A DNA stretch of 5,579 bases from JABMRP01 sp964444795 (GCA_964444795.1 CAYUIQ010000368.1:1-5579), one strand, 5' to 3'; shown: positions 1 to 5,579, counted from the stretch's first letter. Numbers and translations are program-made. The notes: a model not told the origin generated them from the sequence alone.

Positions 1-6
1 GCCGAC

Positions 7-69
7 GGTGCCTGTCCCCTTTTTCGGACGGGCCATTGGAGTGCGCCGTGAAAAAAGGGGACAGGCACC
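7..69. repeat. Perfect 18-bp inverted repeat (REP/MITE-like)
   Basis: Positions 7-24 (GGTGCCTGTCCCCTTTTT) are the exact reverse complement of 52-69, with 27 nt between the arms. Transcribed from either strand this would fold into a long hairpin. A degenerate third copy of the GTCCCC-TTTTTC core lies at 120-132 with one extra A. From memory, motifs of the GGGGACAGGCACC type are dispersed in many copies in several bacterial groups, sometimes near REP-associated tyrosine transposases; I could not check this. No transposase is present here. The arms end in a T run, so a terminator for a gene to the left of the window is a possible alternative reading. Confidence 0.8.
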
Positions 70-147
70 TCGCGGCAACCGTCTTGCCGAGAGCTTGACG
101 TGCTTTCTGCTCGGAGCCAGTCCCCATTTTTCACTCCCGCCACCCGT

Positions 148-176
148 TTGACACAACGTCCCCCCCATTCTAACAT
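148..176 (+). promoter_or_regulatory. Candidate sigma70-type promoter for the ExbD-sulfatase gene
   Basis: A perfect -35 box TTGACA (148-153) is followed by a 17-nt spacer and a -10 box TAACAT (171-176), which matches TATAAT at four of six positions. Transcription would start near 183, giving a leader of roughly 78 nt before the ATG at 261. The spacing is ideal and the position suits the gene, but planctomycete promoters are poorly characterised, so this is a sequence-based inference. Confidence 0.5.
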
Positions 177-260
177 GAACGGCCGATGCTCGTAACCGGC
201 CGGCCGACCTGAGAAAGAGCCGCCGGCCTCCATTTCCCGATCCACACGGAATCGCAATTC

Positions 261-1916
261 ATGCTTCATTTCAAGACTTGGTCACTGGCAGTCGTTGCAT
301 GTTTCCTGCTGATGTCTCCCGCCGCCGGTCAAGATGCTCCGGTTGAGAACCCGCCCGAGAAGGCCGGCCCGCTCGTCATCCACGTCGACCAACACGGCCG
401 AATTCTGATCGCCGGGACAGTGATCTCCCGAGAGCAACTCGGCGCGATGCTCGAGGAGATCGCCGAACAGCGCGAGCAGAACGTCGAAGTGGCCATTCGG
501 GCGGATCGACGCTGCCAGCACCAGCACGTGATCCGTGTGTTCGATGTGTGTAAGAAGGCCCGCGTAGAGAATGTGACCTTCAGTACCAGCGCCGCCGGCA
601 AACCAGGAGACGTCGAGAAACCCAACGTGCTGCTGATCCTCGTCGACGATCTGGGCTACGGCGACCTGAGCGCCTACGGGGCGACCGACCTGGAAACACC
701 GCATGCCGACCGGTTGATTGGCCAGGGGATGCGACTGGACCGCTTTTACGCCAATTGCCCCGTCTGTTCGCCTACTCGGGCGGCCCTGCTCAGCGGTCGA
801 TACCAGGAGGCGGTCGGCGTGCCGGGCGTCGTGCGAACCCGTTCCCGCGACTCCTGGGGGTTTCTGACCTCCGATGCCGTGCTCTTGCCGGCGGTGATGA
901 AGAAGGCCGGTTACCGCACGGCCATGTTCGGCAAGTGGCATCTGGGCCTGGGCGAGCCGAACTTGCCCAACAGGCGCGGCTTTGACCATTTCGAAGGTTT
1001 TCTCGGCGATATGATGGACGACTACTACAAGCATCGTCGCCATGGAATCAACTACATGGATCGCAACGGCGAGGAAATTGACCCGCCGGGTCACGCGACC
1101 GATCTGTTTACGGATTGGACCTGCCGTTGGCTGGAAGCGTACAAGGCCGAGCGACCTTTCTTCATCTACTTGGCCTACAACGCCCCGCATAGCCCCATCC
1201 AACCGCCCGACGATTGGCTTGCGCGTTATCGGGAAAAGCATCCCGACGTGCCGCTGAAACGGGCGAAACTGGCCGCGCTGATCGAACACATGGACGCCGG
1301 GATCGGCCGCGTGTTGGACGCGCTGGAGAAGTCGGGCCACGGAGACGACACGCTGGTCATCTTTACCAGCGACAACGGCGGCGCGCTGCAATTCGGGGCC
1401 AACAACGGGCCGACGCGCAACGGCAAGGGGACGACCTACGAGGGCGGCATCCGCGTACCGATGTGCGCCCGCTGGCCCGGCAAGATTACGCCGGGCAGCC
1501 GCTCGGACGTCGTCGCGCTGACGATGGACCTGTTTCCCACGATCACCCAAGCGGCCGGTCTCTCCAAGCCGCAAAATCTCGACGGCGTGAGTATCCTGCC
1601 GATCCTTCTGGGCAAGGCCGAGATCCTACCGCCGCGCGACGTCGTCTTCAGCCGTCTGATGCCCCCGGGCCGCATCTACGCCCTGCGTCGCGACCGCTAC
1701 AAGGTGCTCACCCCCGCGGCCGGTAAACCGCTGGAAATGTACGACCTGGAAGCCGACCCCCTGGAGACGACCGACCTGTCGAAAGATCGCCCGGAGCTAT
1801 TCAACCAATTGCGCGACGCCCTGGACGCCCATATCGCCCGCTTCGCCGAAATCCCCTATCGCCCCAAAGGCGGCGTCGCCGCCGGCGAGATCGGCCCGGC
1901 GCGGGATGGGCAGTGA
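261..1916 (+). CDS. Secreted sulfatase with N-terminal ExbD/TolR-like domain
   Basis: This is a 551-aa predicted sulfate ester hydrolase of the formylglycine (type I) family. Residues 1-23 form a signal peptide with a likely cut after AAG, so it should be exported. Residues about 36-111 resemble the periplasmic domain of ExbD/TolR: a beta strand (LVIHVD), HGRILIAGTVIS, a helix, then VAIRADRR (77-84), a helix and VENVTFST. The ExbD transmembrane helix and its aspartate are absent. The sulfatase domain runs from about 119 to 530. It shows the metal ligands D129-D130, the CSPTR motif (C169-R173, whose cysteine is converted to formylglycine), GKWHLG (K225, H227), the APH motif (H310), SDNGG (D371, N372), K389 and EGGIRVP. 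The substrate cannot be assigned. The ATG at 261 is chosen because it begins the signal peptide; the ribosome-binding site is weak. Sulfatase identity is near certain and the ExbD-like domain is likely. Confidence 0.95.
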   Translation: MLHFKTWSLAVVACFLLMSPAAGQDAPVENPPEKAGPLVIHVDQHGRILIAGTVISREQLGAMLEEIAEQREQNVEVAIRADRRCQHQHVIRVFDVCKKARVENVTFSTSAAGKPGDVEKPNVLLILVDDLGYGDLSAYGATDLETPHADRLIGQGMRLDRFYANCPVCSPTRAALLSGRYQEAVGVPGVVRTRSRDSWGFLTSDAVLLPAVMKKAGYRTAMFGKWHLGLGEPNLPNRRGFDHFEGFLGDMMDDYYKHRRHGINYMDRNGEEIDPPGHATDLFTDWTCRWLEAYKAERPFFIYLAYNAPHSPIQPPDDWLARYREKHPDVPLKRAKLAALIEHMDAGIGRVLDALEKSGHGDDTLVIFTSDNGGALQFGANNGPTRNGKGTTYEGGIRVPMCARWPGKITPGSRSDVVALTMDLFPTITQAAGLSKPQNLDGVSILPILLGKAEILPPRDVVFSRLMPPGRIYALRRDRYKVLTPAAGKPLEMYDLEADPLETTDLSKDRPELFNQLRDALDAHIARFAEIPYRPKGGVAAGEIGPARDGQ

Positions 1917-1988
1917 GGTCGGTTTCTCGGCTGGGGTTGTCCGTTATGGTGTTCCACAACTTGCTTGTAAGCACCGATGCCAGCAGAT

Positions 1989-2210
1989 CGTTTAACGCCC
2001 AGCCGAAGGCGCCGGCTCTTATGCTCTTCCAGCGCTGAATGACTCTCCCGTTTCTGCTTTGTGGCCTTGGTGTCTTCGTGGTGCTACACTTGCCCTGCCG
2101 TCTGTCCGGAGCGGATTCACCACAAAGGCACGAAGGGCGCGAAGGAAGGACGATAAGGCGATAATCGATAACTGGCCCAGGAGCCGGCGCCTGCGGCTGG
2201 ACGTTAAACG
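1989..2210. repeat. 30-bp inverted repeat bounding a 222-bp element
   Basis: The left arm (1989-2018) and right arm (2181-2210) are inverted copies with two mismatches. Read on the + strand, the right arm begins GAGCCGGCGCC and ends CGTTAAACG. Each arm also contains a GC-rich self-complementary core (AGCCG/CGGCT around GGCGCC on the left). No target-site duplication is obvious at the borders and there is no transposase, so its mobility is only inferred. Confidence 0.8.
2057..2144. repeat. Inner inverted pair of the CTTTGTGG...GTGGT repeat family
   Basis: The arms 2057-2083 and 2118-2144 match as inverted copies at 20 of 27 positions, separated by 34 nt. The left arm is almost identical in direct orientation to 3534-3559 (24/26), so one repeat family occurs in both gene gaps of this window. 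I recall similar CACCAC(A/G)AAGG...GAAG repeats as common in planctomycete intergenic DNA; this is not verified. Confidence 0.75.
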
Positions 2211-2326
2211 GAGTGAGTCCCGGACACAGGATAATTGACCCGTGGCCCCACATTCCGGCACTGCTTGCAAGCAAGCAACGGCACACGGCCCCGCATCCCC
2301 AACGCGACGGGGTGTCTCCCACCCCC

Positions 2327-2355
2327 TTGTGGCGGCTGTGGCGGGGGTCTACAAT
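2327..2355 (+). promoter_or_regulatory. Candidate promoter for the exoribonuclease gene
   Basis: A -10 box TACAAT (2350-2355, five of six consensus positions) lies 17 nt after TTGTGG (2327-2332, a weak -35). Transcription would start near 2362, about 46 nt before the ATG at 2408. The -35 box lies between an ACCCCC run (2321-2326) and a GGGGGT run (2343-2348) that are complementary. The position supports starting the gene at 2408 and not further upstream. Confidence 0.45.
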
Positions 2356-2395
2356 TCGGGACCGGCTTTGTTTTCCTTTCATCGCAGCGTTCTTC

Positions 2396-2407
2396 GAGAG
2401 GGGCCCC
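2396..2407 (+). promoter_or_regulatory. Ribosome binding site that sets the exoribonuclease start
   Basis: The sequence GAGAGGGG (2396-2403) is a good Shine-Dalgarno match, with GAGG six nt from the ATG at 2408. The reading frame stays open back to an ATG at 2213, but that stretch encodes low-complexity peptide and overlaps the repeat and the candidate promoter. The SD partly overlaps the 8-bp palindrome GGGGCCCC (2400-2407), which touches the start codon. Confidence 0.65.
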
Positions 2408-3382
2408 ATGGCGCGTCGATTTGTTAATCAGTTCGGTCAGCAGGAATCGGTCAATGAGGTCTTTTTGGCCTCGGATAAGCAGTTGCGCCCCAACCGCAAC
2501 GGAAATCTCTACCTCCAGGTCGAGCTTTCCGATCGCTCCGGGGCGATCAACACGCGGATGTGGAACGCCACCGAGTCGCTCTACCGCACCTTCGAGAACG
2601 GCGATTACGTCCGCGTGGAAGGCAATACGCAACTGTTTCAGGGGGCCATGCAGCTTATCGCCACCAAGCTGACCAAGGCCGACCCGAGCGACGTCGATGC
2701 CGACGATTTCCAGCCCTTGGCCGCCGTGGAAGTCGACAAGCTGGTGGTCCGCATGGCCGAGATCCTGCGCGGGATGAGCAACCCCCACCTGCTCAACCTG
2801 GCCGAGTGCTTTCTCATGGACGAGCAGTTCATGGCGAAGTTTTCCCGCGCGCCGGCGGGCATCAAGACCCATCACGCCTATCACGGCGGTTTGCTGGAAC
2901 ACGTGGTGACGCTGATGGAAGTCGTGTTGCGAATCGGCCCTTGTTACGAACAGATCGACCGCGATCTGCTGCTGGTCGGCGCCTTTCTGCACGACATGGG
3001 CAAGATCGACGAACTGAGTTACGAGCGCGAATTCGCCTATACCGACGAAGGCCAACTCATCGGCCATCTGGTCATGGCCGTGCGACTGCTGGAGGAGAAG
3101 GCGGCCGAGGCGGAGAAGCTCTCCGGCGAGTCGATTCCCGAGGAAACGCTACTGCGCGTGAAACACATGATCGTCAGCCATCACGGGCAGTACGAATTCG
3201 GCAGCCCCAAACTGCCCATGACGCTCGAAGCGGTGGCCCTGCACTATCTCGACAATCTGGACGCCAAGATCGGTACCTTCAGCCAGCAGATGCGCGACGA
3301 CCCGAACGTCGACAGTCCGTGGACTCTCTACAATCACAATCTGGGCCGCAAGCTGTTCAAGGGCCACCGTGAGACGGAATAG
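2408..3382 (+). CDS. yhaM: YhaM-family 3'-5' exoribonuclease (OB fold + HD domain)
   Basis: This 324-aa protein resembles the YhaM/Cbf1 family, metal-dependent 3'-5' exonucleases acting on RNA (and single-stranded DNA in some members) in the cytoplasm. B. subtilis YhaM, at about 314 aa, is close in length. Residues about 16-92 form a nucleic-acid-binding OB fold (NLYLQVELSDRSGAINTRMW, then GDYVRVEG). Residues about 150-290 form the HD domain. Candidate metal ligands are H155/H156 and H165 in HHAYHGGLLEH, the HD pair H195-D196 in FLHDMGKIDELSYE, H220, H258-H259 in VSHHG, and D282/D285 in LDNLDAK. The stretch GKIDELSYERxFxYTDEGxLxGH is typical of the family. There is no signal peptide. It stands alone between long gaps with its own candidate promoter. 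Its precise substrate here is inferred from the family only. Confidence 0.93.
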   Translation: MARRFVNQFGQQESVNEVFLASDKQLRPNRNGNLYLQVELSDRSGAINTRMWNATESLYRTFENGDYVRVEGNTQLFQGAMQLIATKLTKADPSDVDADDFQPLAAVEVDKLVVRMAEILRGMSNPHLLNLAECFLMDEQFMAKFSRAPAGIKTHHAYHGGLLEHVVTLMEVVLRIGPCYEQIDRDLLLVGAFLHDMGKIDELSYEREFAYTDEGQLIGHLVMAVRLLEEKAAEAEKLSGESIPEETLLRVKHMIVSHHGQYEFGSPKLPMTLEAVALHYLDNLDAKIGTFSQQMRDDPNVDSPWTLYNHNLGRKLFKGHRETE

Positions 3383-3387
3383 TCTCT

Positions 3388-3492
3388 CGTTCCAACGCTT
3401 CGCGTGGGAACGCAAGGTTCGACGCTTTGCGTCGCTGAAGCAGAGCACGGTTTGTCGCCATGGTCCGCACTGATGCCCGGACGCGGAGCGTC
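3388..3492. repeat. Cluster of three short hairpins after the exoribonuclease stop
   Basis: Three small stem-loops follow one another. At 3388-3412 an 11-bp stem with one mismatch has a TTC loop (CGTTCC...GGAACG). At 3420-3434 there is a perfect CGACGC-TTT-GCGTCG. At 3480-3492 there is GACGC-GGA-GCGTC. The first begins 5 nt after the stop codon and could act as a transcript 3'-end structure, but no T run follows. I recall CGTTCC(C/A)ACGC...GCGTGGGAACG as a widely dispersed repeat in several phyla; unverified. A composite dispersed repeat is the likelier reading. Confidence 0.7.
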
Positions 3493-3533
3493 ACGCGGAT
3501 CCAAGCCATTTTCTTGATCCCGCGCTCTGCTTC

Positions 3534-3621
3534 CTTTGTGCCCTTGGTGTCTTTGTGGTAAGTCCAATCCGAACCGACCACAAAGCAATGTCAGCACCAC
3601 CAAGACACAAAGGCCACAAAG
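3534..3621. repeat. 26-bp inverted repeat, second copy of the intergenic family
   Basis: Arms 3534-3559 and 3596-3621 are inverted copies with three mismatches (23/26). A shorter copy, ACCACAAAG at 3577-3585, is perfectly complementary to 3551-3559, so two alternative hairpins are possible. The left arm matches 2057-2082 in direct orientation at 24 of 26 positions. With the hairpin cluster before it, this accounts for most of the 327-nt gap 3383-3709, in which I see no gene. Confidence 0.78.
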
Positions 3622-3668
3622 CACGAAGCGTGACGGAAATGGCATTCCACGGTTTCCCCCGTCAGACT

Positions 3669-3687
3669 GAACTGACCCGGCCAGTTC
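3669..3687 (-). terminator. Weak hairpin downstream of the 152-aa gene
   Basis: GAACTG (3669-3674) and CAGTTC (3682-3687) form a 6-bp stem with a 7-nt loop, 22 nt past the stop of the - strand gene. There is no T run, so intrinsic termination is doubtful. It is the only stem of note immediately beyond that stop. Confidence 0.2.
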
Positions 3688-3709
3688 GCTGGGACAGCAC
3701 GGCACACCT

Positions 3710-4168
3710 CTAGGGTTTGGCGGTCGAATAGAGGTGTTCTATCCACTCAGCCGCTCCGTCTAGTGGGGGAATCACCACTGAGTCCAGGTGTCGTTTGGCC
3801 AGACCAGTTTCTGCATTCTCAAACGTGTCGTCAAGTGCTTCGATTCTTTCGAGTGACCACCATTTGTCGAACGTCTCCATTCTAACGGATGGGTATTCCA
3901 ACAGCCCAACAAGAAAACTCTGAAACTCATTAGTTGGTGATCCCGTATCCGGCAGATAGTCAGAAGCAAGGTTCAGCATGAATAACAGCTTCACTTGCGC
4001 CTCACGCAGATCGACCCATGTGTCAATAGGCAACGCAATGCTACAGCCCTCCCCGCGAGACCATATCGTTGTCTCGTCGAGAAGGCCCGCCCAGTCATGA
4101 CCGCTTGCGTCAAGAAGCTGAGCCAATCTCTCGGCAGGCCTGATCACATAGTAGGCTGTCTGGAACAT
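3710..4168 (-). CDS. Hypothetical acidic 152-aa protein
   Basis: I do not recognise a family. The 152-aa product has no signal peptide or transmembrane segment and no catalytic motif I can name. It is strongly acidic, with about 25 Asp/Glu against 11 Lys/Arg, and has five tryptophans, suggesting a soluble folded protein. Notable stretches are MFQTAYYVIRPAERLAQLLD at the start, DKWWSLERIEALDDTFENAE in the middle and an AAEWIEHLY end. The start is supported by a Shine-Dalgarno-like AAGGGGGG (4178-4185, - strand) 9 nt before the ATG. It lies 35 nt downstream of the sulfatase stop on the same strand, so cotranscription is possible. GC is about 53%, clearly below the neighbours (sampled at about 65%), which hints at later acquisition or relaxed composition. 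That it is a real gene is likely; its function is unknown. Confidence 0.7.
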   Translation of the reverse strand: MFQTAYYVIRPAERLAQLLDASGHDWAGLLDETTIWSRGEGCSIALPIDTWVDLREAQVKLLFMLNLASDYLPDTGSPTNEFQSFLVGLLEYPSVRMETFDKWWSLERIEALDDTFENAETGLAKRHLDSVVIPPLDGAAEWIEHLYSTAKP

Positions 4169-4177
4169 CGCTTTCGT

Positions 4178-4185
4178 CCCCCCTT
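4178..4185 (-). promoter_or_regulatory. Ribosome binding site of the 152-aa gene
   Basis: On the - strand the sequence reads AAGGGGGG, 9 nt upstream of the ATG at 4168. It lies within the 35-nt gap after the upstream sulfatase stop, so the downstream gene could be translated independently from a shared transcript. Confidence 0.5.
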
Positions 4186-4203
4186 GAACAACCGCGCCTC
4201 AGG

Positions 4204-5579
4204 CTACGACCCCCGTCGCGTTTCATAACGCTTGCGCATCGCTTCGATGTCCAGCGGCTTGTTGGTTCTTCGGCTCCACCACTGGTCTGCCCGTTGGGGA
4301 TCGTACTTGGGGTTGACGGTCGGCATTCGGGCGCCGACCCGCTGGCGCCAAGCGGCCAACTGCCGCTGCAATTGCTTGGCCTTTTGCGGATCGGCGGCGG
4401 CGAGGTCTTTCGCTTCGCCGATGTCGTCCTTGAGGTTGTATAGCTCGAGCGAGCCGTCTTCGAAGAATTCGATCAGCTTGAAGTCGCCGGCGCGGATCGC
4501 GCTGGCCGGGCGCGAGTGGTGATAGTGGGGGTAGTGGAAGTAGATCGCATCCCGCGGAAGCGCCGCAGCCGGGTCCTCAAGCAACGCCACCATGCTCGAC
4601 CCGTCGATCGGTTGCTTCGGCAGTTTGGCCGACGCCATCTGGCAGAAGGTGGGCAGCAGGTCGGCCGTGGTGGTCGGTTCGTGGCAGACACTGCCCGGCC
4701 GCACGACGCCTGGCCAGCGGACGATCATCGGGACGCGAATACCGCCTTCATAGAGCGTCCCCTTCTCGTCGCGCAGCGGGGCGTTGGTCGAAACGATCTC
4801 GCCCACGCCGGTGTAAATCTTCCGCAGTCCGCCGTTATCCGACGTGAAGACGACGATCGTGTTGTCGCTCAGCTTCAGCTCGTCGAGCTTCGCGAGGATG
4901 CGGCCGATACTCGTGTCCAAGTCCTCGACCATCGCGGCATAGACGGGATGGTTCACGCCTTTGGCCGGCTTGGGCTTGCCTTGGTACTTGGCGGTCGTCG
5001 CGGTTTGGGCCTCGACGGGAATATGGACCGCATGGTGCGAAAGGGTGACGAAGAACGGCTTGTCCCGGTTCTGCTCGATGAACCAGAGCGTCGCGTCGGT
5101 GAGAAAGTCGATCGACTTGGGACCGCGCGGCTGGGGACCGCGCCAGCGGCGAAAGTCGTCGCCCAGTTGGCGTTCGGTTACGGCATAGCCGAGCTTCTCC
5201 GGCGCCGGGCCCAGATGCCACTTGCCGAAATAGCCGGTGGCGTAACCGGCCGCGGCCAGCACATCGCCGGGTGTCTTGACGCCATCTTTGAGTTGATGCT
5301 CGATCGGCGGCACGACCAGCTTCTCGAAGGGGCGGTAGTGTCCGGGAATGAAATCGGTGATACACGTACGGGCGGAGTACTGGCCGGTTTGGATGGTCGA
5401 CCGGGTCGACGAGCAGACCGGCGTGGCGGCGTAGAAGTCGGTAAACTTCATGCCCTGTCGGGCCAGCCGATCGATGACCGGCGTTTCGTGAAAGACGTGT
5501 CCGTAGCAGGCAACATCCGGCCACCCCATGTCGTCGATCAGCAGGAAGACGATGTTCGGCTTCTTCCCGGCGGTATCTT
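4204..5579 (-). CDS. Arylsulfatase-type sulfatase, N-terminus beyond the window
   Basis: The frame is open to the right edge. Before the ATG at 5529 it continues as DTAGKKPNIVFLLIDD, the standard sulfatase opening with two metal-binding aspartates, so 5529 is not the start. About 457 residues are visible; the missing part is probably a signal peptide and a few more residues. Counting from the M at 5529, the motifs are CSSTR (C39-R43, codons 5415-5401), GKWHLG (K103, H105), HHAVH (H165-H169), FTSDNGG (D231, N232), K256 and EGGIRVP. The C-terminal part has LYNLKDD and MPTVNPKYDP, as in many planctomycete arylsulfatase-like proteins. The cysteine motif is odd: proline at +2, normally needed in CxPSR/CxPTR for formylglycine conversion, is serine. 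All other active-site residues look intact. The expected role is periplasmic or extracellular desulfation of an organic sulfate or polysaccharide; the substrate is unknown. Confidence 0.93.
   Translation of the reverse strand, partial: DTAGKKPNIVFLLIDDMGWPDVACYGHVFHETPVIDRLARQGMKFTDFYAATPVCSSTRSTIQTGQYSARTCITDFIPGHYRPFEKLVVPPIEHQLKDGVKTPGDVLAAAGYATGYFGKWHLGPAPEKLGYAVTERQLGDDFRRWRGPQPRGPKSIDFLTDATLWFIEQNRDKPFFVTLSHHAVHIPVEAQTATTAKYQGKPKPAKGVNHPVYAAMVEDLDTSIGRILAKLDELKLSDNTIVVFTSDNGGLRKIYTGVGEIVSTNAPLRDEKGTLYEGGIRVPMIVRWPGVVRPGSVCHEPTTTADLLPTFCQMASAKLPKQPIDGSSMVALLEDPAAALPRDAIYFHYPHYHHSRPASAIRAGDFKLIEFFEDGSLELYNLKDDIGEAKDLAAADPQKAKQLQRQLAAWRQRVGARMPTVNPKYDPQRADQWWSRRTNKPLDIEAMRKRYETRRGS

Larger units (their letters stand above)
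1962..2275. repeat. Nested imperfect palindromic element in the 491-nt gap
   Basis: The gap between the sulfatase and the exoribonuclease (1917-2407) holds no convincing gene but has three nested inverted-repeat pairs. The outermost is about 14 nt, 1960-1973 against 2262-2275 (13/14), and each arm contains a TGCTTG-AAGCA palindrome; the right one, 2262-2273, is perfect. The middle pair is 30 nt, 1989-2018 against 2181-2210 (28/30). The inner pair is 27 nt, 2057-2083 against 2118-2144 (20/27). The distances between middle and inner arms are nearly equal, 38 nt on the left and 36 nt on the right, so 1989-2210 behaves as a single palindrome. This suggests a non-autonomous mobile element or a fold-back dispersed repeat. 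Confidence 0.75.

Noticed and set aside
288..302. Lipoprotein signal (VVAC at residues 11-14) in the first sulfatase
   Set aside because: The hydrophobic stretch continues well beyond the cysteine and a normal AAG cleavage site follows, so an ordinary signal peptide is more likely.
282..1574. Long - strand open frame (430 aa) opposite the first sulfatase
   Set aside because: It is a GC-driven shadow. The + strand frame carries every sulfatase motif, while this one shows no recognisable domain.
2213..2407. Upstream extension of the exoribonuclease by 65 residues
   Set aside because: The extension lies over repeats and a candidate promoter, lacks family similarity, and the ATG at 2408 has a good Shine-Dalgarno.
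1801..2409. - strand 202-aa frame across the first gap
   Set aside because: It overlaps the sulfatase end and is otherwise made of repeat sequence; its product is arginine-rich low complexity.
2204..3067. - strand 287-aa frame opposite the exoribonuclease
   Set aside because: It is a shadow of the clearly coding + strand frame with its OB and HD motifs.
3388..3621. CRISPR-like array
   Set aside because: The repeats are inverted, irregularly spaced and of different types; there are no equal-length spacers and no cas genes.
4835..5524. - strand 229-aa frame within the second sulfatase
   Set aside because: It is in another frame of the same strand, arginine-rich, and lacks the conserved motifs of the sulfatase frame.
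5527..5529. ATG at 5529 as the start of the second sulfatase
   Set aside because: Starting there would remove the KPNIVFLLIDD strand and its metal-binding aspartates; the frame runs on past the window edge.

Overview
The window looks like part of a planctomycete chromosome, or one from a closely similar PVC-group bacterium. The evidence is moderately high GC (about 65% in sampled sections of the main genes), two formylglycine-type sulfatases within 5.6 kb, long non-coding gaps, and dispersed repeats of types I associate with planctomycete genomes. The lineage is inferred from style; no marker gene is present.

Layout, left to right. Positions 1-260 hold a perfect 18-bp inverted repeat (REP/MITE-like) and a good sigma70-type promoter. 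A secreted sulfatase follows on the + strand (261-1916). Between its signal peptide and its sulfatase domain it carries what looks like an ExbD/TolR periplasmic domain, which is the most unusual feature here. Positions 1917-2407 hold nested inverted repeats centred near 2100, then a candidate promoter. Next, on the + strand, is a YhaM-type 3'-5' exoribonuclease (2408-3382) with an OB fold followed by an HD domain. Positions 3383-3709 lie between convergent genes and are filled with small hairpins plus another copy of the inverted-repeat family seen in the previous gap. On the - strand are an unrecognised acidic 152-aa protein of lower GC (3710-4168) and, 35 nt upstream of it, a second sulfatase (4204 to beyond the right edge). 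The second sulfatase has the active-site motif CSSTR instead of the usual CxPSR/CxPTR.

How the genes relate. The sulfatases probably remove sulfate from sulfated polysaccharides, as expected for planctomycetes, but no substrate can be assigned. They lie on opposite strands, so they are not one operon. The exoribonuclease is a housekeeping RNA or nucleic-acid enzyme with its own candidate promoter and no evident functional link to them. The 152-aa protein may be cotranscribed with the second sulfatase.

I see no CRISPR array, tRNA, rRNA, transposase or phage gene. The candidates for something new are the ExbD-sulfatase fusion, the variant sulfatase motif and the nested palindromic element.
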